DNA from: an uncultured Acidobacteriota bacterium
Lineage (GTDB): Bacteria > Acidobacteriota > Blastocatellia > RBC074
Assembly (NCBI GenBank): GCA_902825875.1
Contig: CADECP010000013.1
Span: forward strand, 103,050 to 167,049
DNA: 64,000 bases
Direction of reading: 5' to 3'
The notes below the pieces were generated by a model. That model ran no database searches. It saw nothing but the letters and a program-made list of their open reading frames with translations, and had not been told where the DNA came from. The translations under genes were made by a program, and so were the position numbers. Positions 63,350-64,000 of the stretch are shown here, one piece after another; position 1 is the stretch's first letter; each line of letters begins with the position of its first letter.

Positions 63350-64000
63350 ATGACTTCGCAACTTCCCATCATCAACATCAACTCGCTAATGCGCGGCGCA
63401 ACCGACGATCAATCCTTGGCCAAGCAGATCAAACACTCCTGCTGTAATTTCGGGTTCTTTTACATCGCCGGCCACGGCGTGGATGTCGAATTGCAAAACC
63501 GGCTGGAAGCCTTGAGCCGCGAGTTTTTCGCTCAGTCGTTGGAACGCAAAATGGAAATCCGTATGGCGCTTGGCGGCAGGGTCTGGCGCGGATATTTCCC
63601 TGTTGGCGATGAACTGACTTCGGGACAGCCTGATTGGAAAGAAGGCATTTACTTCGGCGCGGAACTCGGCGCAGAACATCCACTGGTCAAAGCCGGAACG
63701 CCGATGCACGGCGCGAATCTGTTTCCGGCATATCCGCCGCAATTTCGAGAAACCGTGCTGGAATACATGGATGCGATGACTGAACTCGGCCACAGATTGA
63801 TGGCTGGAATTACGCTGAGCTTGGGACTGGCGGAAAGTTACTTTGCCGACCGCTACACGGCTGATCCGCTGACGCTCTTTCGCATCTTCAATTACCCGTC
63901 AGGCCAAAAAAGCGGCTGGGGCGTCGGCGAACACACCGATTACGGTTTGTTGACGATCTTGAAGCAGGATGATTCCGGCGGCTTGCAGGTGAAATCGAAA
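63350..64000 (+). CDS. 2-oxoglutarate/Fe(II)-dependent dioxygenase, isopenicillin-N-synthase-like, C-terminus outside window
   Basis: The frame is open from the ATG at 63350 to the right edge (217 codons). The N-terminal DIOX_N-type region shows LPIINI, CCNFGFFYIAGHGV and LSREFF. The Fe-binding H-x-D of the catalytic domain is present as GEHTDYGLLTIL; the second His and the 2-oxoglutarate-binding Arg would lie beyond the edge. No signal peptide. It probably oxidises a small molecule; the substrate is unknown. There is no obvious ribosome binding site. It is one of only two intact plus-strand genes. Confidence 0.88.
   Translation, partial: MTSQLPIININSLMRGATDDQSLAKQIKHSCCNFGFFYIAGHGVDVELQNRLEALSREFFAQSLERKMEIRMALGGRVWRGYFPVGDELTSGQPDWKEGIYFGAELGAEHPLVKAGTPMHGANLFPAYPPQFRETVLEYMDAMTELGHRLMAGITLSLGLAESYFADRYTADPLTLFRIFNYPSGQKSGWGVGEHTDYGLLTILKQDDSGGLQVKSK

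Overview
The window most resembles the chromosome of an acidobacterium, probably of the Blastocatellia/Solibacteres type. This rests on one protein ending in the Solibacter-type C-terminal domain (TIGR03437 family), DUF1080 and Gfo/Idh/RraA/sulfatase catabolic genes with Tat or Sec signals, and many multi-hairpin intergenic repeats. No rRNA, tRNA, CRISPR array, phage gene or transposase gene was seen. Coding is almost entirely on the minus strand; only a 125-aa secreted protein (38528-38905), a probable gene remnant (49393-49631) and a truncated oxygenase at the right edge are on the plus strand.

Region by region. (1) 1-13.7 kb: four minus-strand genes for exported or membrane-anchored proteins: a beta-propeller protein, a VIT/vWA protein, a 2557-aa TPR protein and a membrane-anchored protein that leaves the window on the left. 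(2) 14-25.6 kb: a carbohydrate-degradation block with a sulfatase, glucarate-dehydratase-like enolase, KdgD-like aldolase/dehydratase, DUF1080 hydrolase, Gfo/Idh dehydrogenase, RraA-like protein, GMC oxidoreductase, PhoD-like phosphatase and sialate O-acetylesterase. (3) 25.9-37.5 kb: a dissolved-inorganic-carbon block with two beta-carbonic anhydrases, two SulP anion transporters, DabA with all four expected zinc-site residues, and two NuoL/N-type membrane subunits instead of the usual single DabB. (4) 37.6-39.3 kb: a DUF2490 outer-membrane protein and a small secreted protein. (5) 39.3-49 kb: an NtrC-type sigma54 activator with a membrane sensor kinase, a porin with a structured leader, then glnB, amtB and glnD (transcribed glnD-amtB-glnB). 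(6) 49.4-57.5 kb: gltB and gltD, separated and followed by two different two-gene HNH-nuclease cassettes. (7) 58-64 kb: a second sulfatase, a large NHL-repeat protein and a 2-oxoglutarate/Fe(II) oxygenase cut by the right edge.

The most interesting result is regulatory. Five sequences match the sigma54 -24/-12 consensus with exact spacing. They lie before the carbonic anhydrase-SulP pair, before sulP-CA-dabA-dabB, before the small secreted protein, before the sensor kinase-NtrC operon itself, and before glnD-amtB-glnB. Three of them have dyad sequences 75-95 bp upstream that could be activator sites. This suggests that bicarbonate/CO2 acquisition and ammonium uptake/sensing share one membrane-sensing two-component system. 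The part of the carbon block holding both sulP genes and one carbonic anhydrase is flanked by two near-identical 283-bp direct repeats with MITE-like inverted ends, so it may be able to excise or to have been assembled as a cassette.
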